Positions 1-8,986 of a DNA stretch of 18,892 nucleotides are shown here, in pieces. How positions within the stretch are numbered: the first letter of the stretch is position 1; each line of letters begins with the position of its first letter. Below the pieces are notes generated by a model. It did not search any database and was not told the DNA's origin. It saw only the letters and a list, made by a program, of their open reading frames with translations. A program made the translations under genes and the position numbers. This DNA comes from Gracilaria vermiculophylla (Eukaryota; Rhodophyta; Florideophyceae; Gracilariales; Gracilariaceae): the NCBI GenBank assembly GCA_019155205.2, contig JAHNZQ020000004.1, positions 3,718,848-3,737,739 of the forward strand, written 5' to 3'.

Positions 1-969
1 TTGGCCCTGAAAAACGTTATCTACTTGCAGCTTGTGTCTTTCCTACTAAGTTATCCCACAGTTTTTTCGCAAAACTAGTACCAGATATTTTCATATTTTT
101 TAAAAAGAAAAATATTTAACAAACCGTGAGTTTTCAAAACATAATGAAAATATATACAAAACCCAACTGCTTAAATTTCCAAGTAATACAATTCTCTAAC
201 AGGTGTAGATCAGAGCAAGATCGTTACGATTTCTTACCAGATTCAGAACGTTGATATTCTGAAATCAAAAATTTAAAGGACTGGAACCGATTCCGGAAAC
301 CAATGCATAACTTATAATCCAGCATATCCATCCCGACTCGAATTGTAGGTTTAATCCCTTAGCTGTGTGACACAGTACATGATGTTTTTGGCAATGACTT
401 GCAAATCACTGCGCACTGCTACTTTACTTACAATAAAAATTGTCCGGAGTTTGTGAGGTCAGGTGCACTTGTAATGTACAGGCGACACGAAATAAATACA
501 AAAGCTCTCTGTTTCAACGACAACCCATGACAGAGATTTTTACATATCCATTTTTGCACGGCGTCTGTTTCAAGTACAAATTGTATTTGCACCGAAGACA
601 AGCAGTCGTTCCGCTGTGATAGTCCATCGGTAAGACCTGGGGGAGGCAGTTGGCATTCGTATCTTGAGGAGCACACCGGGTCGCGGGTTCGATTCCTTAA
701 GAGTCCGGTTGTGGGTCTCGGCGTACGAGAGATACACGGAACAGCCCGCCGTTTTGTATCCTCCGTCTCTACAGAAATAATAGCCCCATTTCTCTTTGAT
801 CGCCGACATTCTGTTAAGTAGTTGCACTTGGGCAGAGAATATTCTTGACCCTGTTTTTATTTCTTTCATCTTATTAGTTTTCTTAATATATAACGTAAGA
901 TGGCCCAGAAGCTCTTGTATTTCTTACAAGCATGTCAAATAAACGAGTGTCTATTTATTTTAATGAAAA
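1..969. other. AT-rich stretch without a supported gene
   Basis: No reading frame here has recognisable domains. The two longest open frames (minus strand, 428-676 and 570-869) overlap each other, have unremarkable composition and match no family I know. A tRNA-like patch lies at 613-700 (listed separately). A short hairpin (CTTGTA/TACAAG) and an AATAAA lie at about 915-945, just before copy A1 starts at 970. This is probably the old target sequence into which A1 inserted. Confidence 0.5.
613..700 (+). other. tRNA-like patch with Pol III A and B boxes (possible SINE head or tRNA fossil)
   Basis: An A-box-like TAGTCCATCGG lies at 620-630, followed by a D-loop-like GGTAAGAC whose GTC/GAC stem can pair. 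A near-perfect B box, GGTTCGATTCC, lies at 686-696. The T-stem pairs only partly, the boxes are further apart than in a normal tRNA, and the 5' and 3' acceptor arms do not pair. It is therefore not a working tRNA. A tRNA-derived SINE head or a decayed tRNA fits better. The B box is the strongest part of the evidence; the rest is weak. Confidence 0.35.
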
Positions 970-2019
970 TGTGGTACTGTCAGTCCTCCTTTCGAGGTAG
1001 TAGGAGTTTTTGTTGACTCCAAAGGTGCGTGTTCCTAAAGGTAGTCTCCGGTATTCGCTGTCGCGAGTTGGGGGAATTTTTAAAGAGGATCTGCCAACAC
1101 TAAGCTGAGAGGGAGGTTCACTGGGCGGACAATGCTTCTACAGGCGCATCTATGAGGCGACTTGGGGACCGGTGGTTTAGAAACCTAAGGATGATCAACC
1201 AGAGTCTCCAACCGGAAAAATAGACGTAGACGTAAGGGTGCTTGGTTTACTTCCCCGGAAGTGGAGCTCAACCGAGAGATTAAGTATCAAGCCGGGAGCC
1301 CGCCTTGGCAGGTCTCCCTACTGTAGTAATTACGCGAAGAATTAACTTAAATAAATATAAGTTTTACCGTCCCTTAAGGATACTGTAGCGCACGCGAGCA
1401 GAATTATGCACCACGTGGCTCAGTTAATATAATGCGAGCCCTCCTTGGGAATATCACGCCAGAAAGCCACACCACCATATTTCCTGAGGAGCCACTGTAC
1501 TACATACCCACTTTCCTGGATTACACCACGCCCTTCAGGTGCATCTATCAAATTCTCGATCCCCGGAGTGGCTCCTATCGGTGTTGATGCAAGCGCGGCC
1601 TTCGGCAATATGACCCGTTCTCTCCTTCAGGCGTTCCTTCATACTTCCATACTCCTGCGCGGCGTGCCACCGCGGGCTCGTGTTTTATCCCTTGCGGTGT
1701 TTGCGGGCCCTGGTCCTCCTTGACCCGTCTGCGTCTCCTTCTTCTTGGCGTAACCCATCGGTGCTGCCGCGCTAGTCGGCGGCATGAGCTTTCGTGCACT
1801 CAATCGCCTTGTGCGCGGCGGAGGCGTGCGAGCTCCGTGGCTGGAGCGTGGCTCAGTCTAGATTCGACAGCGACTCCCTAAAGGCGCGTGACGCTTCGAC
1901 TCCTCTATGGATTTTCCTTTGAGGGAACACCCGATTCATCGCGTCCGTTCGTTCCTTCTCCGTGAAGATGCATCGTCTCATAATCTTCTCGTCTGCGCCT
2001 CAGTCGTCCCTCACTGGAT
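970..2019 (+). mobile_element. Gypsy copy A1: 5' LTR and untranslated leader
   Basis: The sequence begins TGTGGTACTGTCAG and aligns in the same orientation with 17522-18572, whose start differs at one base. Both copies run about 1,050 bp from this start to the first gag ATG. AATAAA occurs in both (1350-1355 here). A block at 1372-1419 is almost identical between copies (3 differences in 48 bases by eye) and contains CACGTG. The TG start, the shared position and the downstream gag-like frame support LTR plus leader. I could not fix the LTR 3' end or the primer-binding site: several CA dinucleotides are possible and no clear TGG-type site follows one directly. Confidence 0.6.
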
Positions 2020-3129
2020 ATGAACTTGCGCCCCGCCATGGTGCTCCATGCGTCGCCTGTCTTCGGTTGTGCGTCTTCTCCGCGCATTCCACGATGGCGC
2101 CTCGACGCGGCTCCCTCCTCGCTCGGGCGAATAACCGCGGGAGGCTCCCCAAGTGGAGTCAGATCGCTCACCTCTGGTGCTGTGGCTCCGAGTCCCCGAC
2201 TAGCGCGCTCTGTCGGTTACCGACTCCGTCCCAGGACACGGGTGCGCCTCCTGAGGTCACAACGCCGCATCCCACAGCAATGCCGGATCCCCACGCAGCG
2301 GTAGCCGCCGTGTCTCCTATAGAAGAGGAGGAGATTACTTCTGTTCAGGTAGCTTCGTCCCCGATGGTGCAACCCCGATCGCGGAGCGTCCCTGCGCCTG
2401 TTCTTCAGCCTCGCCTGCGGAGCGTTGCAGTTCCCGTACCGCCGTCACCTCCGGTGTCCCTGAATCCGTCCTTGGCTCTGACGACCTCCAGGGCGGAGCT
2501 AGCAGAGTCCCGTCTGGAAGCTCCTGTCCCAACTGGTCCGCCGTCCGCGGCTCTTTCCGTGGCGGTTACTGCGCCGTCAATGGAGGTGGCCGCTTCGGGT
2601 GCGCCGTCAGGCGGGTTATCATCTGGGGCTCCGAATGCTGCCTTCCAGGATTTGGTGCAGGTGTGCCTGGTGATGGGCTGTCCTGCTCCGATTTCTCCTG
2701 TAGAGGATGTGGACGGGTCTTCCCGGGTCTTAGAATTCCACAAGGCCCGAGCGGACCGAATCTCGATGGCGGCCATCAAGGAAAGTCTGTCGGAGTTCTT
2801 AGAGAGCCAAGAGCTCACGGCCAAAGCTCGCCTTGAAGCGAAGTATACGACGCGATTCAATGATATTTACGTGATGGAACCCCGAAAATGGAAGTAACTT
2901 CCCGGTAGCGGTGGAATAAAAGATAGTTCTGTTGGAGCAGAAACTCCATGAACGGTAGTTGCAATATGAATGGGCCCTGCCTACGCCCTCAGCAACACGA
3001 AATACCGCCGGGGGAGCATGCAAAAAGCGAGCAACGGCATCCTGGAGGCCAAAAAGAGAACACCGGGTAGTGGATAGACTGCGGAGACGAATAAAAACTC
3101 CGGCTGGGGGCCCCTTTACCATTTGCTAA
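2020..3129 (+). pseudogene. gag: Broken gag-like ORF of gypsy copy A1
   Basis: I chose the ATG at 2020 because the matching ATG at 18573 in copy A2 opens a frame with the same peptides (RPA, SPRIPRWRLD, SPSGVRSL). In A1 this frame closes at 2304. Coding character moves to the frame open to 2897, which has a Pro/Ser/Ala-rich middle with two QPR-x-RSV repeats and then a charged, likely helical tail (KARLEAKYTTRFNDIY). It returns to the first frame at about 2930-3129, with stops near 2926 and 2960 and a basic end (VVDRLRRRIKTPAGG). At least two frameshifts are needed. No zinc knuckle is visible and no pol of this copy follows. Only about 50 bp separate it from inverted element B. The gag call rests on position behind the LTR and on the A2 match, not on a recognised domain. 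Confidence 0.5.
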
Positions 3130-3177
3130 ATGGAAGCGCCTATGCGAGAGGGGGCGTTTCCGCACCAGATTGGCGTG

Positions 3178-4955
3178 CTATCGCCTCAGAACGTTCTCCG
3201 AGATGTGTTCCGGAGGTTCTCCCGTGGCGTTCTTTGAGGTGTACCCATACCAGCGGACGCAGTACAGTCTTCCTGCGGGGGTTTGTCGGTGGAAGACGAT
3301 ATGGTCCACCGCGTAGCCGCTATCACCTTCAGGGGTCATGATGGCGTCTGGAGCCTCAAACCATGGTTCACCGAGAGGGGTGATGAGGTTTCCAGTATCC
3401 AGCAGTGTCGTCATTTTTGAGGTGGTTGGATGAGGAAGTTCCGCGCGTGGTCCTTAAGGTGGGGTGGCGGGAATTCCCGAAGAGCTGGGCATCGGGACTT
3501 TCGTTACCCTATCACGGTAGATGACGTCTCTGAGCCCGCTTACCTCAATTGTGACAGTGTCCCTATTGGTGGCCAGGAGTTTTTAAGGATTTAAGGAGGT
3601 TGGCGCTAGCTTGCGCGTGACGTCCGACAGTTTGCCGGATGTTTCCCCAGGTTTGTCGAGGAAACCCTTGTCGCCTTCCTTCAGGTAGGGGCCTTCCATC
3701 ACCTTCCAATCGAAGTCCTGTTTAGCTCTCCTCTGCGAGGCGTTAAGTCTCTCCTCTGTGAAAGAAAGTGCGTTCTCATACCGCCTTAGGATGGAGCGTT
3801 TGGCTTGCACCACTGTTGATGCTGTAGCCCATCAGCCGGGTGTACCGTGGCGCGTGCTGCAATCCCAGAACTTGGCGGAATGCACGAGAGCACCAGATTG
3901 AAAGGAGCGTTCCCCATGGAGCGGTGCACCTGCAGGTTGTATGCGTACTTGAGGAAGCCCACATATGCGTCCCAATCCTTCTGGTTGTCCGTGACGTATA
4001 CTTTAGCCTTGAAGCGATGGTCTTGTTCAACCTCTCCTCTTCTCCGTTGGTCTGGGGGTGATAGACAGTTGTAAACAACTGTTTCATCACCAGCATTCCG
4101 GGGACGGGACTGAAGAGCTTCGCCGCAAACTGGGGGCCATCGTACTTGAGAAGATACAACGGTATCCAATATGGGTAAGCCCAAAGCTCCAGAAAGGCGT
4201 CGGCAATCACTGCTGCAGTGGTGCTCCGGAGGGGGATGGCACGCGTAATCTTCGAGAAACAATCAGTGATCTTGAGGATAAATCGGTACCCCCGCCCTGT
4301 CTTTGGAACAGGGCCCAAGATGTCCATGGCAACGAACTCCAAAGGTTCTAGAGGCGGGAACAAAGTGAGCGGCATCCGCCGTTTTCGTATTCTCAAACTA
4401 GCGGCGGCGCAGATATAGCAATCCGCCAACGATTGAAAGGCGTCATTTGCCATATTCGGCCAATAGAACGCCCTCTGCATGGTGAAATACATCCGCGATC
4501 CACCGGGGTGCCCGGCGAGGCGAGAATGGTGCGAGAGATACAGCACCCTCGCCCTTAGTTTCGTCGGGATAACCTACGGGAGAGATCCATCCTGGGGAGT
4601 TCGGCGTACGAGTACGCCGTCCCGGTCGACATTGAAGGACGATTTTAGCCTCCCCACAGTAGCGGGGCACTCATTCTAGTACGATTCCGTTTTTTGTTCC
4701 TTCAAGAACTCCGCTACGGTAACTCCGCTACGGTGATGGGAAGAACTTCTTTCTCCTCCTGAACTAGAGCCATCATCTCATGGAGTCCACTATACCTTTC
4801 TCCAGGTACACAGCATTCCAAACATTCTCCACCGGATCCTTATTTCTCGCCGGCGTCTTGGATTACCAGACACGGGATGTTGTCCTCCAAAGGTGATTTG
4901 TCTGCGCCCTCGGTGTATATTCGCGAGAACGCGTCCGCTTCCTGGTGTTTTATGC
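3178..4955 (-). pseudogene. pol: Gypsy element B: 3' part of pol (RNase H end, integrase, GPY/F, chromodomain), degenerate
   Basis: Reading leftwards on the minus strand: the RNase H end KHQEADAFSRI (near 4950-4918), a linker, the integrase H2C2 zinc finger (HHSRLAGH ... CYIC, about 4540-4400), the integrase core, a GPY/F-like region (about 3640-3500), and a C-terminal chromodomain (YAVDHIV ... LYCVRWYGY, about 3320-3200). The core keeps Asp in AMDILGP (4322-4324) and Glu in NGEEERLN (4034-4036). The middle catalytic Asp is Tyr (codon 4142-4144), exactly 35 residues before that Glu. Stops lie at 4840-4842, 4676-4678, 4574-4576, 3583-3585 and 3454-3456. Frameshifts fall near 4015 and 3815 and at the 14-bp duplication. 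The 5' side (gag, protease, RT) is missing where B meets the transposase relic, and I see no LTR on either side. It is clearly a chromovirus and clearly dead. The chromodomain resembles that of C (VRWYGY in both), so B and C are probably related lineages. Confidence 0.88.
4707..4734. repeat. Perfect 14-bp tandem duplication inside element B
   Basis: AACTCCGCTACGGT occurs twice back to back (4707-4720 and 4721-4734). On the minus strand it lies in the linker between RNase H and integrase of B. One copy gives a continuous frame through the linker; the second shifts the frame and creates a stop. It is a simple slippage or repair duplication and one of the lesions that inactivated B. Confidence 0.9.
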
Positions 4956-4959
4956 TAGG

Positions 4960-6425
4960 ACGGGGAAAGATGGCAGCTGCACTAGTCTCTCCCAGACATG
5001 TATGAGCTTTTCTCCCGGTCGGTAGTAATGACTAGCCAGAATTCCCGAAGGGAGTGCTGAACACAACGAACTTTTCACAGGACCGAGCGCTGTCTGAGGA
5101 TTGTTCAGGTGAGATGAGTTAGTAAGGTGGGTGACCGCACGTGATCACAATATCTGGTGATCGTCATCCAAGCTTAGAATTGTTTCCCCCGGTTCATACA
5201 GATATCCATGGTTGATTACGGAAACCTCCTTCTATAGCTCCGGTATCATCTGATTATAAAGCACTGGTTTATTAGACAATAAATTACTGTGAGTACTTTT
5301 ATTTTCATGGCGTTGAAGCCGCTTCTTTGTTCCACTTAGCACCGCCCAGATTGGAATGTAACGCTTCCCAGATATTCCGGTTTAGACGTAGAATTCATGA
5401 TTTTCTGCTGCAGTCATCACCGATACAGTGGTTCCATATGAAGCGGTGAGAATGTGCGTTATTATTACTCCTTTCAGCTTTATGACATTCGTTGGCCTTT
5501 CCTGCCTACCCTTTAATACTCGGTTAACATACGAGCGCAGTTTCTCCAGCAAACATGTGGGTAGGAACACATCAAAAACATTCAGTCGAAAAACCTGTGA
5601 ATCATCAATATCTGAATGCTTCTCCAATTTTACTTTAACCCCCAAGATTTCCTTGTCGATAACGCCATTTGCTTTGTTTACAATATGGCTTCCAAGGAAA
5701 TGGTCCGCATTGTCCAGCTGTATCGTAACATCCTCAAATGCCGTCTCGTATTTCCACCCTGCCAAGCCTCCCGTCTAATGCGCTGCACTCCTGCGCGCTC
5801 ACTGCAGGTCATCTGTGTCCGTAATTTGCATGTGGGGCTCGTTAATAACCTCATCATCGAAATGCTACTCTGTGATGTAGTCCGATGGCTCCACAAACAG
5901 CGCGGACCAAAAGCCTTTCGATGCAGTTGTTTGAGCTTCATATGCATTTGCACAGCGGTTAATGTTCACTTTTGAAGACCTCCCATTCAGATCCACATGC
6001 AAAGAATACACTTCACTTTCATCCACTGTAATATCAAGTGGCTATAGTGAAGGAGCATCGATATAAAAATGTGGTGTTTTTGAAGCGCGAGTTCACTGCA
6101 ATTGAACGAAGGATCCGCACTTTCCACAGACATATCCTGATGTTCTGAAGCCAACTGATGGAGATTTCGTTCGCTTTCGTTGGTGGAATGTATTTCAGTA
6201 CCTTCAGAGACACCACTGGGGTCATTTTCATTTATTGTTAGAGGTGGAGAGTGCTTTGACGAGCGATCATCAAGCGAGCCAGAATGCTATGCGTCTTTAT
6301 CCCTGTCAATATCGAGTTCGATCGCGTTGTCTTGAGACAGAGCTGGAATACTTCGACTTGCTTTTGACGTAGACAGCGTAAAAACGCATACGCGACGATT
6401 CGAAGGTGACAATGGGGAATACGGT
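4960..6425 (-). pseudogene. Decayed DDE-type transposase-like gene (possibly PiggyBac-like)
   Basis: Coding-like text runs leftwards with frame changes. It starts with a Ser/acidic N-terminal part (about 6420-6060), then a segment with VDESEVYSLHVDLNG and FWSALFVEPSDYITE (about 6045-5870). The longest clean stretch is 5382-5777, about 130 codons, containing FRLNVFDVFLPTCLLEKLRSY. Next comes NIWEALHSNLGGAKWNKE (about 5370-5310), then LSLDDDHQIL, HLNNPQTALGPV, GILASHYYRPGE and VWERLVQL (about 5190-4985). Stops and at least three frameshifts interrupt it; one stop after DDDHQIL fits a CGA to TGA change. The Asp triplet in a beta-strand-like setting, the acidic N-terminus and the TE surroundings suggest a DDE transposase. 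PiggyBac-like is my best guess, with low confidence in the family. No terminal inverted repeats were found. Its 3' end runs directly into element B. Confidence 0.45.
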
Positions 6426-6430
6426 GACAA

Positions 6431-6644
6431 TGAACTTCAACGGGCTCTTGTGGGAGCGGCAGACGCTCGTGGGGAGACTGAACGCAGAATGAACTTCACC
6501 AGCTGTAGGTGAGCTAGATTGAGCTTCACTATGCTTCAGGATGAGCTTCACGCTGCGAGTAGAGTGATTTCACGCTACTCAGCGTGATTCGCGCTTTTTC
6601 TCCGAGTTTCACCCTGCCCTGGCGTGAGCAAATCTGTTCACGCT
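6431..6644. promoter_or_regulatory. Cluster of short direct and inverted motifs upstream of the recombinase gene
   Basis: TGARCTTCA occurs four times (6431-6439, 6490-6498, 6520-6528, 6542-6550). TTCACGCT occurs three times (6547-6554, 6569-6576, 6637-6644), with near-inverse copies at 6581-6588 (AGCGTGAT) and 6621-6628 (GGCGTGAG). Two make hairpins: CACGCT-ACTC-AGCGTG at 6571-6586, and GCGTGA/TCACGC at 6622-6643. The cluster ends about 90 bp before the recombinase ATG. It could be a promoter, recombinase-binding sites or an element end. The function is inferred from position only. Confidence 0.4.
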
Positions 6645-6732
6645 GGAAGCATGAGGATATTGTATCGTAAATGTTTTCGATCTTTGCTTTTGAAAATGAA
6701 CGGCCGACAAGAAGTTCAAAACCTCATTTACT

Positions 6733-7947
6733 ATGACAGGTCGAAGTGTTTGGATTGATACAATAGAGAATACAGAAAACGAAATTCAAAATCGAACTAG
6801 GCTACGATCTCGTCATGAGCTGTTGCATTCGGCGCACAGTGAGTGTGCAAAAGCGAATATTAAACTCGCAAGAAGACTTTTAACTACATGTGCGAAATAA
6901 AAACATGTCGAAGATCCCAGGACGGTTGATGAGAATAGTTTTGTTTTTGTTCTCAATCTTTTAGCAGACTATTGTAAATTTGGCACACCAAAATCTCTAA
7001 AACACGATTCTATGAGAGCCATTGCACAAGGTCTTAGAATTGTTTATTGTGAACATGGTAACGATCAACATTGGCACATTAAATCAGATGGATCGGCTAT
7101 AGGAAATCTACTTATTGGTAGTCCAGATTTAGAAAGATTGCGAAGAGTGCATAGGGTCTATCTAGTGCGATTTGGATATTTATCAAGTCGTGTCAGTCCT
7201 CTAGTAGTACATCATGTTTGCGATATCGTGGAACGTTTCAGGTACGAATGTGAAAGACCTGTTGAAATTATGGATACTGCTCTACATTGTATTTTGGTGG
7301 TTGGATTGAATCTTGTGCTCCGTTTCGACGAAATTTCAAAAATGTTAGTGAACAATGTTTCTGTGTGGTCTGGTGGAGTTCACATTTCGTTGTGTGAATC
7401 AATATAGAACTCAACAGTTCAACGAAATTACGAACTGAGAAAATGGGAAGGGAATACGGTTCTACGTCACTCAGTTCTTATGGATCCGTGTACATCCTAA
7501 TATACATGGTTGTATATTAGAGGATGCATCAGTGGCCCCATTCTTTGTGATATCAGATGTACAATGGAAGGGAAGTTTCTAGATCCGTCTAAGCCTTATA
7601 GTTCCAAAAGTTTTACTTCTTTTTTTCGTCGCCGTTTGTACGACATTGGAGTTGGAAGAGAATAGCTAAGGATGTACACAGGTCATTCCATGAAAAGAGC
7701 AAGCCTTCAGCTGTACAGGTCGCATGGATTGAAAGATGAAATGATTATGGAACTCATTCAGATGAAATGATTCAACGCATACGCGAACTATTGCGCGGCG
7801 TATAATGATTGCTCATTAAGTCAACTTCCTCGTTTTTCTTCCGTACAGGGCTACATTGCGCACCAAAGAACAATTGTGGACGAAGCGAATATATTAGATT
7901 TAGAGTTAAACTTTAAAAAGTGGATGGAGGATATGAACATGAGTTAA
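6733..7947 (+). pseudogene. Tyrosine recombinase of a Crypton-like element, five in-frame stops
   Basis: From the ATG at 6733 a single frame can be followed for about 405 codons to the TAA at 7945-7947, interrupted at 6898-6900, 7405-7407, 7498-7500, 7663-7665 and 7768-7770. I see no frameshift. About 7290-7360 encodes LVVGLNLVLRFDEISKM, matching the tyrosine-recombinase box I around its catalytic Arg. About 7675-7735 encodes GHSMKRASLQLYRSHGL, matching box II (His, then Lys where HxxR has Arg, with Arg next). The Trp/His-like position is the TGA at 7768, and NAYANYCAAYND follows with candidate nucleophile tyrosines. The N-terminal part (VDENSFVFVLNLLADYCKFG) resembles a core-binding helix region. 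Such enzymes cut and rejoin DNA through a phosphotyrosine link. No RT accompanies it, which favours Crypton over DIRS or Ngaro. The remainder to 7947 (SSVQGYIAHQRTIVDEANIL) is a charged tail. The family call is good; the subfamily (stramenopile type) is from memory. Confidence 0.75.
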
Positions 7948-8220
7948 GACAATTAATTACAAGTACAAGACACGGTTGATCGTGTTTGTTAGCTACGCTT
8001 ATAGGATTTTTGGACAGATATAATCTGTTTGCAGCTTGTAAACATGCGCCACCTGAAGTGCAACGCCCTTCTGGGGGATTTCTCACGACTAAGTCGGTAC
8101 TTGCACTCCGAAGAGGTATGGTTGTTTTATGATGGTTAGCGCAGCGGTTGGCCGCTGAGGTGTACGCCGGACTGCCGAGTCACACACGTGGGTACAGTAG
8201 GGGTGCATGGCATTGCTGGA
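7948..8220. other. Spacer between the recombinase relic and element C, with a weak tRNA-like motif
   Basis: No gene is visible. At 8137-8147 TAGCGCAGCGG fits the Pol III A box very well, and GGTTGGCCGC follows as in a tRNA D arm. The expected B box about 50 bp later is only faint (GGGTACAGTAGG). This may be a tRNA or SINE fossil, or chance. The 5' LTR of C should begin somewhere in or just after this stretch, but I could not identify its first base. Confidence 0.3.
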
Positions 8221-8986
8221 CAAATTAGATATTTTACTCCGATAATTTTGGGCGGCGCGCCCCACTGTCAGGGTGGCGCGCCGACTACAGTATATATATC
8301 CCGCTACGGCGGCTGCCCAGTAAACCCTATGACGGCCCCAAGAGGGTTGTGGCTCTGAACGTTTCCGCCTCCGGCGTTGCTTACCGCTGCTGCGCGTTAG
8401 CACCCGTTTCCACGGCAGTTCATCCTCCCTCGAGACTTAGAGAGTGTCACCACAACTTGCGTCTATCCCTTACCGACAGTGTCGTGTACTCGCCCCAGTA
8501 TTGGGTTCTGTTTTTGTTGCTCCTTTCGTCCCGTGCCCACACACCGGTGGACACGCTGTCGCTCCGGGTACCTATCGTACCTCTTCTCTGTTACTCGCTT
8601 GCGAGACTCCATACCGATTACTCGTGATTCCGGCCACTTTGTATTGGAGGAATCTCAGACTCAACACTCTAGGTAACCGCCTGAAGGGCTGCCCTCGGTC
8701 TTACCAACCGTCTTCGCCGTGGCACGCCCAGAGTGGCTCTGTTTGCTTTGCTACCCAAGAAGGGGAAGATTCCGAACGTCTTCGTTGTGTTTTCCCGCCT
8801 CTGGCGTTGCACTACAAATTTGTCTCACTACTTAGAACTCGTTGCAGAATTCTCTTTTCGGAGCTTGGTCACGATCTGAATCGGAATTATACTCGTAGTC
8901 GAGGTTTGGATTGTCTCGTTTCGCAGTTTTGTTGGAAGTTATCGTGACATACGTGATTGGAAAATAACCGGAACGTCCGTGCCAAG
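8221..8986 (+). mobile_element. Gypsy element C: 5' LTR and leader (boundaries approximate)
   Basis: This noncoding-looking stretch precedes gag of C and holds a TATA box (8291-8299) with a GC-rich palindrome just upstream, as expected for U3/R of an LTR. Open frames here are short, overlapping and without recognisable domains. No second copy of this sequence exists in the window, so the LTR ends cannot be set by comparison, and no clear primer-binding site was found before the gag ATG. The start and end given are limits, not measured borders. Confidence 0.5.
8251..8299 (+). promoter_or_regulatory. Likely element C promoter: GC palindrome plus TATA box
   Basis: Two GGCGCGCC octamers (8254-8261 and 8275-8282) form the arms of an imperfect inverted repeat (about 8253-8263 and 8273-8283) with a short loop. 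TATATATA follows at 8291-8298. The hairpin sits about 8 bp upstream of the TATA box. The arrangement suggests a core promoter driving the + strand element; there is no direct evidence of transcription. Confidence 0.5.

Noticed and set aside
2405..2860. Minus-strand open frame opposite the A1 gag
   Set aside because: It mirrors the low-complexity gag middle, has no recognisable domain and has no counterpart in A2.
6898..7770. Alternative genetic code explaining the five stops of the recombinase
   Set aside because: All three stop types occur inside the frame, while TAA ends it and neighbouring elements use stops normally. Mutation is the simpler explanation.
8444..8947. Plus-strand open frame in the element C LTR/leader
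   Set aside because: It overlaps other short frames, has no domain and precedes the clear gag start at 8987. It is most likely untranslated leader.
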